The translations under genes and the position numbers were made by a program. A stretch of 64,000 nucleotides of DNA, taken from the NCBI RefSeq assembly GCF_024868665.1, contig NC_079890.1, positions 7,039,121-7,103,120 on the forward strand. Direction: 5' to 3'. This document shows, piece by piece, positions 1 to 11,060 of the stretch (position 1 is the stretch's first letter; each line of letters begins with the position of its first letter). Under the pieces are notes generated by a model. The model was not told the origin of the DNA and searched no databases. It saw only the letters and a program-made list of their open reading frames with translations. This stretch comes from Triplophysa rosa. Its lineage: Eukaryota; Chordata; Actinopteri; Cypriniformes; Nemacheilidae.

Positions 1-433
1 AAGATGAAAAGAACGATTGACAACTTTTTCGTGAATAATGTTAAGTTAAGGCCTGATCGGTCCGAAAATCATAAGCAATGCTCTGACATGGAGCCATCAA
101 CCTCCCAGGTTATGTCAAGCCCTGGTCCATTTATCTTGAGATGTTTTAAGTTTACATTTCAGTTCAGTGAAGCACTTTAAGCACCAACACTTTTTCAGTA
201 AGTTACCTTTCTTGTAGAATTGTGCTTCAAATAAAGAACTTTATGTTGACCAGATTGTTAGTTAATCATTTACAAGTCAATTTTGCCTATATGGACAGCG
301 ATTTAAAAAAAAGTGAACTTTTAAAACTGCGGTGTTAAATGCGATGCGGTCGAAAATTTGGGTGCACCTAACTTTTGTGTGCAAAATTTAGGTGCACCAG
401 TGCAACCAGTGCAAAAGTTAGTCTAGAGCCCTG
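1..433 (-). mobile_element. hAT-type DNA transposon end (partial)
   Basis: The right boundary is the sequence ctagagccctg ending at 433. On the minus strand it reads as a terminal CAGGGCTCTAG followed by GTGCAC-rich subterminal sequence (about 350-420), a style seen at the ends of fish hAT transposons. The family name is inferred from memory of similar fish repeats. The left part of the element lies outside the window. The strand given is simply the orientation in which the visible end reads as a 5' terminus. The target-site duplication cannot be tested because the other end is missing. Confidence 0.45.
4..180 (+). pseudogene. short reading frame inside the hAT-like end
   Basis: An open frame starts at ATG 4 (or enters from outside the window, since the preceding codon is also open) and ends at the TAA at 178-180. 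It begins MKRTIDNFF, a basic-aromatic start that recalls transposase or zinc-finger fusion proteins. It is too short to place in a family. An AATAAA-type signal follows near 229. It may be the last piece of a transposase gene or captured sequence. No function is claimed. Confidence 0.2.
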
Positions 434-447
434 GGCGTGCATGCCCC

Positions 448-960
448 ATGCGGGCTGATAACGCAGCCTCTGACGAGAATGTTAATGATGTCGCTAACTC
501 TGATATAGACTTGCAGGAACAGCCTGAATATAATGAAAACACTAATAACAATGATGTCAGTGGGGTTAAAGCTTCAGGAAGTGTTAATAATATAGACAAG
601 GAGAATGAAGGTAATGTTGGTAATGGTAACGCTATGGCTGTAGCAGAGTTTATTTTGACTGAGAAGCACATGAACACTTGAGAAGGATGAGTTCCTTTTA
701 AAAGCTTCAGTTACTAAGAGGGAACACTTTAAGAAGTCTAAGAAAAGTAAGTGATGATGTTGTGGCAGAACAGGAAGTCAGGAAGAGTCATGAAGTTGAA
801 TACAGTACACAAGAAGAATCTGACAACAAAGCCGTAGCTTGGAAAATCAACAAAATCTTTACACCTTTGAAAAATTGAGATTCTTTCGGAAAAAGACAAA
901 AAATATGAAGAATGTTCAGGTTGTAGACTACTTTCCTGATTGGAAAGCAATTATTGCTCG
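448..960 (+). pseudogene. possible LINE ORF1 relic
   Basis: An acidic, Asn-rich open frame (448-681) is followed, after frame changes, by a basic stretch. Near 915-950 that stretch reads KNVQVVDYFPDW, which resembles the conserved C-terminal part of ORF1 proteins in fish L1/Tx1-type LINEs. The resemblance is from memory and weak. There is no reverse transcriptase next to it. If correct, this is a heavily decayed 5' fragment of a non-LTR retrotransposon. Otherwise it is an unassigned low-complexity frame. Confidence 0.25.
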
Positions 961-1032
961 ATTGGTATGTTAATGAGGGGTAAAAGTGAAAAACAATTCA
1001 CAGTACAAGAAAAGTAGATTGAAGAAATTTGG

Positions 1033-2090
1033 GTAACGCTTTAGATTACGGACCGCAATGTACCGCATAACTAAACAGGATTTACAGCGTAACTAATTGT
1101 AACCATAATGTACCTATAGAGCTTGTTAATCGACGTCAGGCTGCATCGAATGTTGCGCCATCTTGGGAGGATGGTTGCTAGTGTGTTCAATGCAGTGTTT
1201 TGTTTTTCTTGATTGATTGGGAAATAAAACTATGGTAGGTCGGTCTTGTTGTTAAAAACTGCAATTACGCAGAGTCATTCAGGAAATGTCCCTGGTTCTT
1301 TCAATTTCGATTTCTCCATATATCAAACAAAACAAGTAACAGTACATATCAAAACAATAATAGCAGTGGTGTATTATCCTCCCAAGATGGTGGCGCCACT
1401 GCAACATAGGGCATGATGTCAGCTTCACATTCTCTATACAGTACATATTTGTAGGTAAAGCTGAACAATATGCAAAGTTTGGCGTCAGGAAATTAAAAAA
1501 ATATTTATACTGTAAGTAATTTAAAACTATGGGGTAACTATTTTAATATAATGTTGTATGCTATACAACAATCTTGGCGTGAACGTACACTAAATTTTTG
1601 TAATCATAATCTACCCATAAATAAGTTACTGTGGATATTAATTAAGTACAGGGTTCTTATTTTATTATTATAGCAAACATGAAATAAGGGGAAATTATGT
1701 GTTTTTTGCCCAAGCAAAACAGCAGCACGTAGACTGTCTGTCAACTGTAAATTTGACAGAGTTTTGACTTTAGGATTCAATTCTGTTTGATTGATTTTAG
1801 GATTGTTGGTCACTATGAGTTATTTTGATGAGTTTTAATGTGTAAAATGTGCAAAATCAATATTGATCTTTTGAGACTATAATCAAGTAGTTCAAGAGCG
1901 GTTTGATTTGGATGTTTATATGGTATGCAGTTCCCTCATAAATGTTTTTTTCCTTACTCTTACCCTTTTGTCCCCTAAACTTTACATATTGTTCCCCTTT
2001 ATCTACAGATATGTACTGTAGAGGTACAGTATTGTAAAAAGTAGTTACACTGTAAATCCTATTTAACAATGCGGTACATTGTGGGATGTA
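1033..2090. mobile_element. DNA element with ~80-bp inverted terminal repeats
   Basis: The sequence at about 1051-1130 (containing cgcaatgtaccgcat and aggatttacag) reappears inverted at about 2005-2085 (ctgtaaatcct, atgcggtacattg) with scattered mismatches, giving arms of about 80 bp. The left end is preceded by ggtaacgcttta, similar to the GGTAACACTTTA ends of common fish MITEs. The interior (about 0.9 kb) is AT-rich and I see no transposase. It is likely a non-autonomous DNA transposon; the superfamily is not determined. Confidence 0.55.
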
Positions 2091-2329
2091 GAATGAAACT
2101 GGAATTGCAATGAGACTGTACAGAGTAAACTGTGATATGCAATGAGAGAGTACAGAGTAAACAGCGACCTCTAGAGGCGGAAATAAAAATAATACTTACA
2201 GCAAGTGGAGACACACACGTGAGACTACACTATGCAGAGAGCAGAATAGGCTACAATATTTGCGGATTTAAATGTTTGACAATGACAAGGTAGAGCACAT
2301 TGCAGTACCAGGACATGTTAAAAAGTAAT

Positions 2330-2565
2330 TAATTTGTTGACTTTATGCTGCATTAAGTTGCAGTATTTTGCCAACAAGAGCGCGCAAAAAAAAGCAAAGT
2401 TAAATTTATTTGATCTAGTGAGCACTCTTAACGTAATATCCTAATGATTTTTGGCATAAAAGAAAAATCGATAATTTTGACCCACACAATGTATTTTTGT
2501 CTTTTACTAAAAATGTTCCTGTGCTACTTAAGACTGGTTTTGTGATCCAGGGTCACATATTAGCA
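2330..2565. repeat. dispersed teleost DNA-transposon tail
   Basis: The segment ending gtgatccagggtcacata matches, from memory, a very common fish repeat whose terminus reads GTGACCCTGGA on the other strand. The inner part carries the usual agaaaaatcgataattttgac motif (2461 onward). Only one end is recognisable. This is a fragment of a non-autonomous DNA transposon. Confidence 0.45.
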
Positions 2566-3560
2566 GCATAAAATAGACAGTAGGAAAGTAAGGGAAAGAA
2601 AAATTAAATAAAAGCTTAATGTGGTGTGCCATGTCGGTGTCGCTGGAGTCGCCAGGTAGACGCAGGTCTTTACCTTGTCGGTCTTCACACGAGGGCTGCA
2701 GCTTCCATGTCAGAAATCAGTGCTAATATAATACAGGCTCCCTGATTGCTTACTGGGTCAGTGATTGCTTCACAGCTGAGCCCATCTACTCAATTAACAG
2801 CTCAAGGCTTCAAAGTGCTACGTGAAAGTATCTCAAGCTAGATGGCTAGGTTCTAACAACAGCTACTTAACAGACACAGCAAGCTCACTACAGCTACAGC
2901 TAGCTAGGCAGACAAAATGCTTACAAACATACCACATACATGTGTGCATTTTGAGACAAAACAATGGCACTGATGTATTCAAAGATGTGTCATTGCAATC
3001 AGTTTTCAGTTTAGACAGATCTAACATTTATTTTAGTCTAGGACTAGTCTTAAGCCCTGTACAGGAAACCACCCCATAGTCTTACAAAACTAGTAACACT
3101 TACATAAGTAAAAGCAAAAGAATCAATGCAAAAAGAAACAATGGCACATTATGCATTATGCATTCTTTGGTTTCAACTTGACAGAGCACTTTCAGCAACA
3201 TGTTCAAGGAATATGTGCATATTAAGACAAAACTGTAGGGTTCCAGAGCTGCAATTCTGTCCTCTGAAAATTCAGCCTTTTGTAATGTCTCCATGGCCTC
3301 TAAAACATCTTGGTCCTCTATGCAGAGTACTTTGGGCAGCTGAAGAGAACCAAGCAGCGCACTTGACTGCTCCAAATACCACTCACCGGATTTTTACCTG
3401 AAATAATATACTGTCATACATGGACAAAACATTTATATTTAAATTTACGGCAATGACCGCAAGATGTTCTCGTCTGTTGAAAATGGCGTTGCTCGCAAGC
3501 AGCGCGCGAAGAGTGCAGGTGTTCGAATGCAAATGACGTCACTTGCACAGGAAGCGAAGG
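2566..3560. other. unassigned AT-rich sequence
   Basis: No gene or complete repeat was recognised. Around 3025-3060 there is a ctaggactagtcttaag phrase that is common in fish dispersed repeats. The two overlapping open frames near 3100-3400 lie antisense to each other and show no domain, so they are treated as chance. Confidence 0.3.
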
Positions 3561-3570
3561 TGTCTGAGAG

Positions 3571-3856
3571 TGAAAAAGTGAAGTGAAGTGAAAGTGACCT
3601 ATTAGTCAGATATGGTGACCCATACCTGAAATGTGACCTCTGCTTTTAACCCATCCAGAGAGTAGTGAACACACGCAGAGCAAGTCGTGAACACACGTAC
3701 ACCCGGAGCAGTGGGCAGCTATTCACTGCAGCGCTCGGGGAGCAAGTAGGGATAAAGTGCCTTGCTCAAAGGCACCTCAGTCGTTACCCGCCGGCCCTGG
3801 GGATCGAACCGGCAATCTTCTGGTCACGAGTCCGACTCTCTAACCATTAGGCCATG
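3571..3856 (-). mobile_element. tRNA-derived SINE (full-length or nearly so)
   Basis: On the minus strand, starting near 3856, the sequence begins with a tRNA-like head. A box A region reads TGGCCTAATGG and a box B region reads GGTTCGATCCC, both RNA polymerase III internal promoter elements. The body runs through a region of CACCCGGAGCAG and ends in a CACTTCACTTTCAC-type tail near 3575. The same 3' half occurs at 15300-15440 on the + strand, showing that it is a dispersed family. It probably belongs to the V-SINE/tRNA-SINE group common in cyprinids; the exact family is not assigned. Confidence 0.65.
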
Positions 3857-3877
3857 TTATAACCTATGGTAACATAT

Positions 3878-4102
3878 TTTCCACATGTGCTACATGTGTT
3901 GCAACATGTGGTGACATGTTGCCCACATGTGATCACATGGTGTCCACATGTAATCACATGTTGTCTACAGATTATCCACATGTGGCGTTAGGTTGTCCAC
4001 ATGAATTTCACATGTTGTTCACACATGGTTATGTGTGGCCACATGTGATCCCATGTAAAAACCATGTGATCACATGTGAAAAATGTGTGAAACTCATGTG
4101 AC
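3878..4102. repeat. degenerate ACATGTG/CACATGT repeat
   Basis: About 220 bp are built from many spaced copies of the self-complementary core ACATGT (acatgtg, cacatgt, gatcacatg), often paired as palindromes such as acatgtgatcacatg. Spacing is irregular, mostly 10-20 bp. It is neither a CRISPR nor a coding region, although chance open frames exist on both strands. It could be a decayed palindromic minisatellite or the interior of a foldback element. Confidence 0.6.
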
Positions 4103-4160
4103 TTTTCTGTAAGGGTGCAAGTGCAATTGTGCAGCCAGACCCTTTTCAAACAATGTAGCC

Positions 4161-4314
4161 CAGGAGTGTCCAACCCTGCTTTTGGAGAGCTACCATCCAG
4201 CAGACTTCAGTTCCAACCTCGCTTCAGCACACCTCTCAGTAATTATGAAGCAACCCTGAAGACCTTGATTAGATGGTTCAGGTGTGTTTGATTGGACAGG
4301 GTTGGACACCCCTG
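4161..4314. mobile_element. hAT MITE, 154 bp, TSD ATGTAGCC
   Basis: The termini are cagg(a)gtgtccaa at the left and ttggacacccctg at the right, an imperfect inverted repeat. It is flanked by the perfect 8-bp direct repeat atgtagcc (4153-4160 and 4315-4322). The 8-bp duplication and CAGGGG-type ends fit the hAT superfamily. A second member of the same family sits at 20691-20883. There is no coding capacity. Confidence 0.85.
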
Positions 4315-4322
4315 ATGTAGCC

Positions 4323-5404
4323 AAATGTACATTTCTTACTATGTGAGACAAAATGTAATGTGAGTCATGTAAAGATAAACTTACCATAGCAATGCTAGTC
4401 ATCTAGTCAGGCCTTGACACTGACTTTGCAGTGCTCTAGACTATGACCAAATAGTCACATTTTGCGATTTGCATTATAGATTTAATGTGTAGAAACATTA
4501 TATTGTTCAAGCGGCGCATCCAGTCGCTGCCTTTCGCCTCCCCTCATTCAGCCATTCGCTTCTCAATCAGTGCCCCACCCCACAAGGCCGTAATGCGTGA
4601 ATGTAAGAGTCACGTTCAATGCTGAAGATAAAGCGGAAGAATCGCAGCGTACATAACAGATCAGCGGACGGACAAGACACCTCAACATTTGACAATTATG
4701 TTCATTCTAAATACAGATAAATATAGACTGTGTATGTTCTTAAAGTCATGAAGTTATATTTATAAACATTTATACCTGCCATTACAACAGAACTTTATGC
4801 AATATACACTCACCTTAACGATTTCTATACATCGCTGTCCTGCCCAAAATAAACCTAAACATTGGAAAAACAGCACAAGTAACAATTAATTTAAAATACA
4901 TGTAAACTAAAAATGAATTGTGTGCATGGTACGTTGCAAAACGGGTTATTTTAGATTGTTACTTTGACTCAATGACGCCCACTTCTGGTGGATTCACCTC
5001 CTGCAGTTGGTTTAGCGTTCTATGTGCAATCCAGTCATTTATATACTGTAAATCTGTGGTCAAACTATATTAGATCCATAGATCAGTATATTCGCTATTA
5101 AAGAGTAAGTAGCATGAGATCATGAAAATTACATTTCATGCAGTGTGTTATGTTGCCGTGTTTGAAAGTAAGCTGTCTGCCAAGTTGTAAGTCCGAATGT
5201 GAAAAGATAACAATAATAAGTTATTGGCTTGTAAAAATGGGAGTCGACTCTGAATCATGCAAACAAGACATGAGCTAGTCCGAGTCTCTAACCGCCGCGT
5301 ATCTACGTCACTACACATAGTCCCCGCCTGCGTTTTGCTGGGACTGCCGCGAAAACTTCACTACTAGTCTCCTCCCCCAAAACACTGTCGCTCATTCATG
5401 ATGC
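4323..5404. other. no gene recognised; sequence upstream of THAP exon
   Basis: The sequence is AT-rich for the first 900 bp, with no convincing open frame. From about 5280 the composition shifts toward GC (accgccgcgtatctacg, cctcccccaaaac) directly before the THAP exon, which would fit a promoter or 5' UTR of that gene. No TATA box is evident there. Confidence 0.3.
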
Positions 5405-5686
5405 ATGTGTATCATGTCTAGAAACTGTGTTCTACGTTGTGAAACTAAGTCCATCTTATTTCAACTACCAAAGGAAGAACTTCTGAGGGAACAATGGTTA
5501 CAATTCATTTTTCAAACGATACCAAAGGAGTATAACCCAAGGGTTTTACTGTGCGCGTGTCATTTCACCAAAAATTGCTTAAATAATCTTGGTGCGTTCA
5601 CTGCAGGATATGTGAAACGACTATCCTTGAAAGAGGGGGCAATACCAACCTTATTTGGACCTGTTAGCTCCACCGAATCACAACCT
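5405..5686 (+). CDS. THAP zinc-finger domain exon (partial gene)
   Basis: The ATG at 5405 (or the second ATG at 5414) opens a frame encoding a THAP-type C2CH DNA-binding module. Visible features are a CVLRC cysteine pair, FQLPKEE, a conserved Trp in REQWLQF, the LCACHF Cys-x2-His pair, and a terminal AIPTLF matching the AVPxxF box that closes THAP domains. Length is about 90 residues, which is normal. The codon run leads into CAACCT|GTAAGT at 5686/5687, a strong 5' splice site, after which the frame carries on only as intron-like sequence to a stop at 5813-5815. No downstream exon could be found before peli3. It may be the first exon of a host THAP gene whose remainder is elsewhere or lost, or a THAP module from a transposase. 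Confidence 0.6.
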
Positions 5687-7090
5687 GTAAGTGTGAATAT
5701 TTATTTTTGTCTTAACGTTAAGAAATATTTGTGTACCTTATGTCTGTGTTTAGCTAATGCATATAACGCTATCATTAGCATGTACCGTTATTTCTGGAGT
5801 ATTACAGTTTGTTAATCTTGCTATTAACTCGGCTAATTTAATTGTTCAATCTATTAACTCTCAAAGTATTTATTTCAAAAACTGAGTCGAGTACTATCTG
5901 TATTGTAATAACATCTGAAGATACGAACACCGTACACTGTATGCCGTGTCAACTAGTCCAAGTATAATACTGTTACAAGAGAATTGTAAATGTCCTTTTT
6001 CTTACTGGCATCTGCAGAAGGATCAATTAATTTTCCAAATACTCTTTTGAGTGTAACATTTACACAGGGCCAGCGCTACCTACAGGCAGAGCAGGCAGTT
6101 GTCTAGGGCCTCGGGCTTGGAGGTGGGGCCTCTTTAACTGTAACGTGTCTCCAACTTCAACGCACATAACATCAAACTATACTGCAAGAGTGTTTCGAAA
6201 GCATATACGCAACAGTGTACTTGAGTCTTGGCTGCGCACACCTGTCCTAACATGCAGCCCAACACATGTAATCTCTTTTACTGTCATTATTATTTTTACG
6301 CATTTTAAAACGTTTGCCCATTTAAACTTTCTATCGATTTCTCACTCGAAGTGCGCGCACATGTAGATGCCAGTTCTCATGCAGCACAAGGCTACAAGCA
6401 AGTTATCTATAGTTTTTTTTGCGCATCTTATATTAGTTACTGTGAAATGCAAGGTTATGTCAAAACCACATGAAAACAGTCCGTTATTGTCTTAAGTGAA
6501 AGTAAACAGTCGGATATATATCCCTATATCGGATCAGTGAATTAAAATGACTGTTGTTATTGCGGAATAAACCCCTTCAGTGTAATACAAGAAGACCCTC
6601 CGCTTCGCGTCGTGTCCTGATCACACTGTCAGGGCTTATTCTCTGGCTGCATTACATTATCCCTTACGTATAGACTAAAAACCTGCTGCTGTTTTTGTCT
6701 TCAATGTTAATGAAACAACAAAATACAAAATTATGAACTGCTCTTGACTAAAGAAGTTTAGTTTCTTTATTTTAAATCAGTGTGTTTATTTAATTCATAC
6801 AGTGAAGAAGCAGTTTTAATGTTACTAAATACTTTTAATGTTTCTAAATTCAGACGTTACTTCCATTAACATTTAGTCATTTAGCAGACGCTTTTATCCA
6901 AAGCGACTTACTCAACTAAACTAATAACCCAGGCCCAACCAGGGGAACCAGTTCCCCTCTGGCAAAAACTGCAGCATCTCTACAAGCTCCACAATGCTTG
7001 CACAACTAGGCTATATAAAAAGAAAATAAACATAGTAAAAAGATAGATAATAGGTTTAACATTCTAATAGCATTTGAAATTTTGTAGTGA
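5687..7090. other. intron-like/unassigned sequence with dispersed repeat scraps
   Basis: No gene was found. Two phrases typical of fish dispersed repeats occur: a gccagcgctacctacagg stretch at about 6068-6130, and tcatttagcagacgctttta at about 6877-6910, the latter very abundant in teleosts. The open frame at 6145-6366 has no recognisable domain. Confidence 0.3.
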
Positions 7091-7094
7091 GGAC

Positions 7095-7702
7095 TTGTCG
7101 GGTCGCCGCTTCCCTCTCTCAGCTCTAGCAGATGTGGTAAATTTGGAACAATGAGAAAAGACAGCTGAGAGTAAAGTACTGTTCTATACTCTTTGATGCA
7201 ACAAGTACATCAGTTGTTATGGGAAGTGTTCTTGGTTCCGGTTGATCTAACTAATGCAGCCTAAACCCTTAGACCCTTTTGTATTATGGAAGTGTAGTGT
7301 ATGCAAGATTAAAAAGATGCGTCTTTAGTCTAGATTTAAACTGACAGAGTGTGTCTGCCTCCCGGACAGTACAAGGAAGACTGTTCCAAAGTTTAGGCGC
7401 TTGATAGGAAAAGGAGCTACCACCTGCACTTGATTTTGAAATTCTAGGTATTACCAACTGACCGGAGCCCTGGGAGAGTAGTGAATGTGTACTGCCCAAC
7501 AAAAGTACTGTAATACAAGAGAAGCTCACTCAGGTACTGAGCAGCTAAATCATGTAGGGCTTTGCAGTTAATCAGTAAAGTTTTAAAGTTAATGCGTTGC
7601 TTAATAGGTAACCAATGCAATGTTGATAGAACTGGGCTAATATGCTCATACTTTTTTGTTCGTGTAAGAACTCGAGCTGCTGCGTTTTGAACTAGCTGGA
7701 GT
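7095..7702 (-). pseudogene. L2-type LINE, 3' end of reverse-transcriptase ORF
   Basis: On the minus strand the region encodes the C-terminus of a CR1/L2-clade LINE polymerase: [13 protein letters not shown], then SFSYQAPKLWNSLP, then [18 protein letters not shown]. Upstream (7550-7700) remains of [12 protein letters not shown] and LHWLPI can be read with frame breaks. A 3' UTR follows downstream (7095-7280). The copy is 5'-truncated at about 7702, exactly where DIRS copy A begins. A close relative lies at 40855-41560. It is dead: only the last fifth of the ORF is present. Confidence 0.8.
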
Positions 7703-9150
7703 TTTCATCTAGTGGCCCAGGAGAGACACCTCTGGCTCAACCTTGTGCAGATGTGTGACGCTGAGGAAGTTCGCTTTCTCGACACACCAACTCGCAAGGA
7801 GGGGCTGTTTGGTGATACTGTCGAGAGTTCTTGGCAGTGAAGAAGCAGACCTGCCCCCCGGGGGATTGCCCGCCGCGACCCGGCCGCCCTTCGAGGTCCC
7901 GGGCGGCGTCTGCTCCCCAGCAGTCCCGGCCCTCTTCGACGACGAACCCGGCTCCGGCGCCCCCTACCCAGGCAGCCCCCGGGTAGAAGATGTAGAGGAG
8001 GAGACCACCGTCCCGTCACCTGCCGCCGCAGAGCAGCCCTGACGGGACAAGCCCAGGGAGATCAAGACCAGATCAGACCCGACCCCAGCCATTCCATTGC
8101 TGGTCGGTCGGTCTGGGACGGTTCCTGCCCCATCCCAGCACCTGCTGGGCACCTTCGGGGGCCTTGCGCCCATATTCTGAGTTTCTCTCCCTCTCGGTTT
8201 TTCCTCAGCCGCTCTCACCCTCCAGAGGACTGTGTTCGGCAACTCGACATTGCGTCACGGCGAGACGCAATATCGGGCATACACTCCAGCAGAGTGTAAG
8301 TCAGCAGAGCCGATTTCCTCCCCGGGGGCCTCCCCACGATGAGCGATCCGCACTGCCAGCCATCGAACCACCCCCCGGAGATTGATGAAGCAGAGCGAAC
8401 CCCTGGTCCCTTTCTCGGTCCCTGGGAGCCTGGCTAGAGCTTAGGGAATACGATCCGTCTCGGCTACGCGATCCAATTCGCCAGACGACCGCCCAAATTT
8501 TGGGGCATCCTCTCCACTTCAGTCAGAGGCAAGGATGCTCCCGTGCTTCGGGACGAGGTCGCCACCCTTCTGGCAAAGGAAGCGATCGAGCTCGGCCCTC
8601 CAGTCGAGATGTTCAGCAGGTTTTACAGCCCGTACTTCATCGTCCCCAAGAAAGGCGGGGTGTTGCGCCCCATTCTAGATCTGCGTACCCTGAACAGGCA
8701 CCTACACAAGCTGCCGTTCAGGATGTTCACACAGAAGCGCATCCTGACGTCTATCAGATGTCAGGATTGGTTCATGGCAATCTACCTGAAGGACGCGTAC
8801 TTTCATGTCTCGCAGGCATATCAGTACAGGGTCCTCCCCTTCGGTCTGTCCTCGTCCCCACGAGTCTTCACGAAGGTCGTGGAAGCCGCCCTCACTCCCC
8901 TCAGGGAGAAGGGCATGCACGTACTCAACTATCTCTATGACTGGCTCATCTTGGACCTGGTGCTCCGGCACCTTGATCGTTTGGTGCTACAGGTCAACCG
9001 GGAAAAGAGCAAGCTCTCCCCCGTGCAGAGCATCTTTTTTCTCGGCATGGAACTCGACTCTGTCTCCATGACAGCGCGGCTGACTACCGAGCGCCTCTCT
9101 GCCGATGCACCCTAACCCCCTGGTTTTCAATGACCTTTCTGCAGGTTTCG
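7702..9150 (+). mobile_element. DIRS-type retrotransposon copy A (truncated both ends)
   Basis: An internal fragment of a DIRS-order (tyrosine-recombinase) retrotransposon starts in mid-gag ([17 protein letters not shown], read with frame shifts) and continues through the gag-RT spacer into the reverse transcriptase. It stops near 9150 in non-homologous DNA. Terminal repeats and the recombinase are absent. The left junction abuts an L2 fragment. Gene order and protein motifs agree with the other seven copies in this window. Confidence 0.8.
8470..9115 (+). pseudogene. DIRS reverse transcriptase (copy A, inactive)
   Basis: The longest RT frame of the DIRS copies in the window reads open from about 8470 through ATG 8543 to the TAA at 9113-9115. 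Motifs in order: YFIVPKKGGVLRPILDLR, NRHLHKLPFRM, DWFMAIYLKDAYFHV, YRVLPFGLSSSPRVFTK, LNYLYDWLILD and FFLGMELDSVS. Two catalytic positions are damaged. The motif A aspartate is Tyr (AIYLKD instead of AIDLKD). The YxDD-type box reads YLYD instead of YLDD. Part of the connection after DWLIL is also missing. It therefore cannot be an active polymerase. Confidence 0.85.
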
Positions 9151-9506
9151 AGGCACGTCGTGGTGACGTCGTGGCAACTCGAAATACTTAAGAAATCAAT
9201 TCAAACAACACATGTAATTAAACTTGAAAAAGAAATTAAATGCAAAGTGCAATGCTCACTCAGAACGAGTGCACGAAAGAGAGTTGGGGATGCGAATGCT
9301 TGGGTGTGTGTGTGTTTTACCCAACAACCATGAATGGCGGGGAGTCTTTGCGGCAAGGCAACATCTCAAGGGGAAAAAAAGGGAAAACCTGAAAACATTG
9401 GAATTATCAAAGTGTTGTACCAAGATGTATCAAGATATTGAAAGCGTACTGCAAATCAATGGTGGCTCTTTTAAGATAGGAAGAGGTCAAAGGGAGGGGT
9501 GTGCTC
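9151..9506. other. unassigned sequence between DIRS A and a Tc1 relic
   Basis: About 350 bp with no recognisable gene. The open frames at 9130-9333 and 9224-9640 show no domain and run into the repeat at 9507, so they are not called. Confidence 0.3.
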
Positions 9507-9790
9507 TACAGTCCTGGTCACCATTATTGGCACCCTTGGTAAATATGAGCAAAGAAGGCTGTAAAAATAAATCTACATTGTTTCTCCTTTTGATCTTTTA
9601 TTTAAAAAATATACAATATTCCAACATTTCATTAAAGTAAAACAATTTTAAGTAGGGGGAATATCACAGAGAGCAATACACCCTGTCCACAATTATTAGT
9701 ACCCCTAGAAATTCTTATGAGTAAAATACTGGGTAAATGGAGAAATGACACTCCAACTTTACCTGAAGGGTTAAAATTTCACATTCACTG
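9507..9790. mobile_element. Tc1/mariner-like terminal relic
   Basis: The stretch beginning ctacagtcctggtcacc, with attattggcacccttgg and gagcaaagaaggctgt, is the typical terminal region of a fish Tc1-like transposon (from memory of the family). A related, diverged motif, acaattattagtaccc, follows at about 9690. Transposase coding sequence is not visible. It is a short, decayed or internally deleted copy. Confidence 0.5.
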
Positions 9791-10138
9791 ATTTTATTCT
9801 GGGGGCTGGATACAACCGCAATCAAAGATTCAAATGGCAGCTTATTCATTTTATGGTTGGGTAAGCAAAAATGGCAATATACATTTCAAGGAGAAATAAG
9901 ATCAATAATTTACATGCCCAAGATAGTGTTTTGTTATTTAAAGCCTTTATTAAATCTAGAAATTCAGTCGAGTTTAAATACAATAAGGGGATGAGGGATT
10001 TGGAAACTTTTGTTTCCCTTTCTGTCGGTCTCTCGACGTTGTGTCGAGATAAAATGGGGTTTGAACTTTAGAACCTACCATCTCTGATTGTATTTAAAAA
10101 TGGCATGGCATGCCAGTCTCCGCCCTGTGCATACAGGT

Positions 10139-10144
10139 ATAAGA
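10139..10144 (+). promoter_or_regulatory. TATA-like box in DIRS B left terminal repeat
   Basis: tataag sits in the conserved leader of the DIRS inverted terminal repeat. The same position carries tataaaa in copies C, E, F and H, so it is the likely core promoter of the family. Confidence 0.5.
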
Positions 10145-10194
10145 GGAAGATGGGGTGCCCATTCATTCACCTTTTGTCAGGCCCAGAGCACGAG

Positions 10195-11060
10195 CCACTA
10201 GGCGCCTGTATGCCTACAAGTGCCGCCTCTTCTCGTCCTGGTGTTCTTCCCGTGGGAAGATCCGCAGAGTTGTGCGATCTGTGTCGTACTGTACATCCTC
10301 AAGGGAAGGTGAGAGCAACCTCTCCCCTTCCACCCTCAAGGTGTATGTCGCCATTGCTGAACATCACACGCTTGTTGCGGGTAAGTCTTGGACAGCACGA
10401 CCTGGTCATCAGATTCCTCAGGGGCGCGAGGAGGCTGAATACTCCCCGTCCACGCTCTGTACCCTCTTGGGTGTCCTCGAGGGCCTGAGAAGGGCCCCAT
10501 GGAGCCCTGGGAGAAGACGCTCTACCTCATCTCACGATGAAGACGGCTCTCCTAGTGACGCTCGCCTGCATTAAGAGGATAAGTGAGTAAGTAACACCGT
10601 GGTACTGAGTCCCGGCTACGTACCCAAAGTTCCCACCGCTCGCTTCAGGGACGAGGTGTTGAACTTACAGGTGCTCCCCACTGGAGGAAGATCCAACCCT
10701 GCCATGTTGTGTCCAGCACGCGACCTGCGCCTCTACTTGGACCGCAAGCAGAGCTTCAGAAGCTCTGAGTAGCTATTCAGAAGCTCTGGGCAGCTCTTTG
10801 TCTGCTCGGGATGACAGCAGAAGGGGAGAGCTGTCCCCAACAGAGATTGGTGCACTGGATCGTGGACACCATCACTCTGGCGTTCCAGTCCCAGGATCTC
10901 CCGTGCACACTTGCAGTGACAGCGATCACTCCACCCGAGGTGTAGCCTCCTTGTGAGCACCGGCTCAGGGCGCCTCTTTGGCAGACATTGCAGAGCTACG
11001 CCCAACAATTTTGCACCTTCAGGTAGAGCCCGTGTCTGCACGAGTCTTGCACGCAACAGG
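10195..11060 (+). pseudogene. DIRS tyrosine recombinase (copy B, broken)
   Basis: The N-terminal part reads in one frame with YAYKCRLFSSWCSSRG, then LSPSTLKVYVA (the core-binding SAM-like domain of DIRS recombinases). Frame shifts then lead to a catalytic region with SPGYVPKVP, LCPARDLRLYLDRKQSFRSSE, LFVCSG and a diverged LFGRHCRA. In intact relatives the C-terminal box contains HSTRG...ASSWA and a late Tyr. Here this region is scrambled by stops and shifts, and the element contains a small repeat of the SSE-LF segment (10755-10800). It is a pseudogene. Confidence 0.7.

Noticed and set aside
3100..3401. overlapping 91-codon open frames on both strands
   Set aside because: Mutually antisense, no recognisable domain, no splice or start context.
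3671..3856. tRNA gene on the minus strand
   Set aside because: A and B boxes are present, but the sequence continues into a SINE body with a repeated tail and is found again at 15300-15440. It is a retroposon head, not a functional tRNA.
3878..4102. CRISPR-like array of short palindromic repeats
   Set aside because: Repeats are short, irregularly spaced and degenerate, and this is vertebrate DNA.
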